Of a DNA stretch of 7,162 bases, positions 6,382 through 7,162 are shown piece by piece. Below the pieces are notes generated by a model. It ran no database searches, had not been told where the DNA came from, and saw nothing but the letters and a program-made list of their open reading frames with translations. Numbering within the stretch: the first letter of the stretch is position 1; every line of letters starts with the position of its first letter. Location of the stretch: the NCBI GenBank assembly GCA_946187095.1, contig CAMHPW010000049.1, positions 1 through 7,162 of the forward strand, in the 5' to 3' direction. The stretch comes from an uncultured Clostridia bacterium (lineage in GTDB: Bacteria > Bacillota > Clostridia > Oscillospirales > Acutalibacteraceae). The position numbers and the translations under genes are program-made.

Positions 6382-7077
6382 ATGAATCAGAACAACTATC
6401 GGCAGTCTGCCGTAATCAGTGCCAGAAATATTTACAAGTCTTTCGGAAAAGGTGAAACGGCACAGACAGTGTTGGAAGGGGCTAATCTGGATATTGCAAA
6501 GGGCAGCTTTGTGTCATTGATGGGCGAATCCGGCACAGGCAAATCCACCCTGCTGTATCTGATCGGCGGACTTGACAGGAATTTCACCGGAGATATATTC
6601 GTATCCGGTCAGAATATCGCCAGCCTGTCAGATAAAGAACTTTCTGAAATACGCTGCAAAAAAATGGGATTTGTATTTCAGTTCTATAATTTGGCGGCGA
6701 ATCTCACAGTAGAAGATAATATTTTGCTTCCTCTGGAAATGAGCGGCAGAAAAATATCCGAATACCGTGAAAAGTATCGTGAAATCCTTGAAATTACAGG
6801 CCTTGAAAGCAAAGTGAAGTCCTATCCGTCACAGCTTTCAGGCGGTCAGCAGCAAAGAGTAGCGATTGCCAGAGCTGTACTCGGTGAGCCTGAAATCATT
6901 CTGGCTGACGAACCGACAGGTAATCTTGATGCGGCTTCAGGTACGGAAATTATGGAGCTGTTTTCCAGATTGAATCAGGAAAAGGGCGTGACCATTCTTC
7001 AGGTCACACACTCTGCTGAATCAGCTTCCTACAGCAGCCGTATCGTTACACTGAAAAACAGAGTGATCACAGGCTGA
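6382..7077 (+). CDS. ABC transporter ATP-binding protein, MacB/LolD type
   Basis: Cytoplasmic ATPase expected to dimerise and drive the FtsX-type permease encoded just upstream. All nucleotide-binding motifs are intact in the 231 residues: Walker A GESGTGKST (48-56), Q-loop FQFYN (Q100), signature LSGGQQQRVAIARA (152-165), Walker B ILADE (173-177) with catalytic E177, D-loop GNLD (180-183) and switch histidine in VTHS (H210). F21 is a likely A-loop aromatic. The length and the ADEPTGNLD block are typical of the LolD/MacB/FtsE group, which pairs with FtsX-fold permeases. The gene begins 12 bp after the permease stop and is the last recognisable gene in the window. ATPase after permease is the reverse of the usual order in FtsEX-like pairs. 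No terminator follows in the remaining 85 bp. The substrate cannot be assigned from the ATPase. Confidence 0.95.
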   Translation: MNQNNYRQSAVISARNIYKSFGKGETAQTVLEGANLDIAKGSFVSLMGESGTGKSTLLYLIGGLDRNFTGDIFVSGQNIASLSDKELSEIRCKKMGFVFQFYNLAANLTVEDNILLPLEMSGRKISEYREKYREILEITGLESKVKSYPSQLSGGQQQRVAIARAVLGEPEIILADEPTGNLDAASGTEIMELFSRLNQEKGVTILQVTHSAESASYSSRIVTLKNRVITG

Positions 7078-7162
7078 AGCTGTACAGTATCAGCGAAGAC
7101 GAGAAAATTATGCCATAAAATGAAAATATTTAGAAAAAGTTAATTGAAAATGAACTTGAAAA

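Noticed and set aside
7078..7100. CTGTACAG palindrome after the ATPase as an operon terminator
   Set aside because: The symmetry is short and no T-tract follows, so an intrinsic terminator is not supported.
7121..7162. Possible start of a further gene (ATG 7121 or ATG 7150)
   Set aside because: The frame from 7121 stops after seven codons and the ATG at 7150 has too little sequence and no good SD; the AT-rich tail alone is not evidence.

Overview
The window looks like a low-to-mid GC Gram-positive genome, most likely a Clostridia member of the Ruminococcus/Oscillospiraceae kind. This is inferred from the purine-rich Shine-Dalgarno sites, near-consensus sigma-A promoters, a lipoprotein signal on a peptidase, and palindromic intergenic repeats of a type common in such genomes. 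No rRNA, tRNA or CRISPR array is visible.

Layout. Positions 1-409 hold no convincing gene. They contain a rho-independent terminator for a gene lying to the left, then a repeat-rich block (96-371) bounded by 17-bp inverted repeats, with a REP-like palindrome and a GC-rich hairpin inside. Positions 410-1615 on the minus strand encode a family 2 glycosyltransferase with its own consensus promoter. The 307-bp divergent region (1616-1922) carries that promoter, a second near-consensus promoter pointing right with a perfect 14-bp palindrome over its -10 box, and a broken 37-codon remnant of the N-terminus of an IS607-type serine-recombinase transposase (TnpA).

From 1923 to 7077 three plus-strand genes form a tight cluster: a lipoprotein M13 (neprilysin/PepO-like) zinc metallopeptidase, a ten-helix FtsX/MacB-type ABC permease 4 bp later, and a MacB/LolD-type ABC ATPase 12 bp after that. 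The close spacing suggests a single operon.

Working together (inference): ATPase and permease should form a type VII (mechanotransmission) ABC complex whose two large extracellular domains sit on the same membrane face as the lipid-anchored peptidase. The complex could control or feed substrate to the peptidase, as FtsEX controls cell-wall hydrolases, or could extract or export a peptide or lipoprotein that the peptidase trims. No membrane-fusion protein, sensor kinase or substrate peptide gene is seen in the window. Positions 7078-7162 hold no recognisable gene or terminator, so the operon may continue to the right.

The most noteworthy points are the peptidase-permease-ATPase module and the possibility that its promoter and leader came from a decayed IS607-type insertion.
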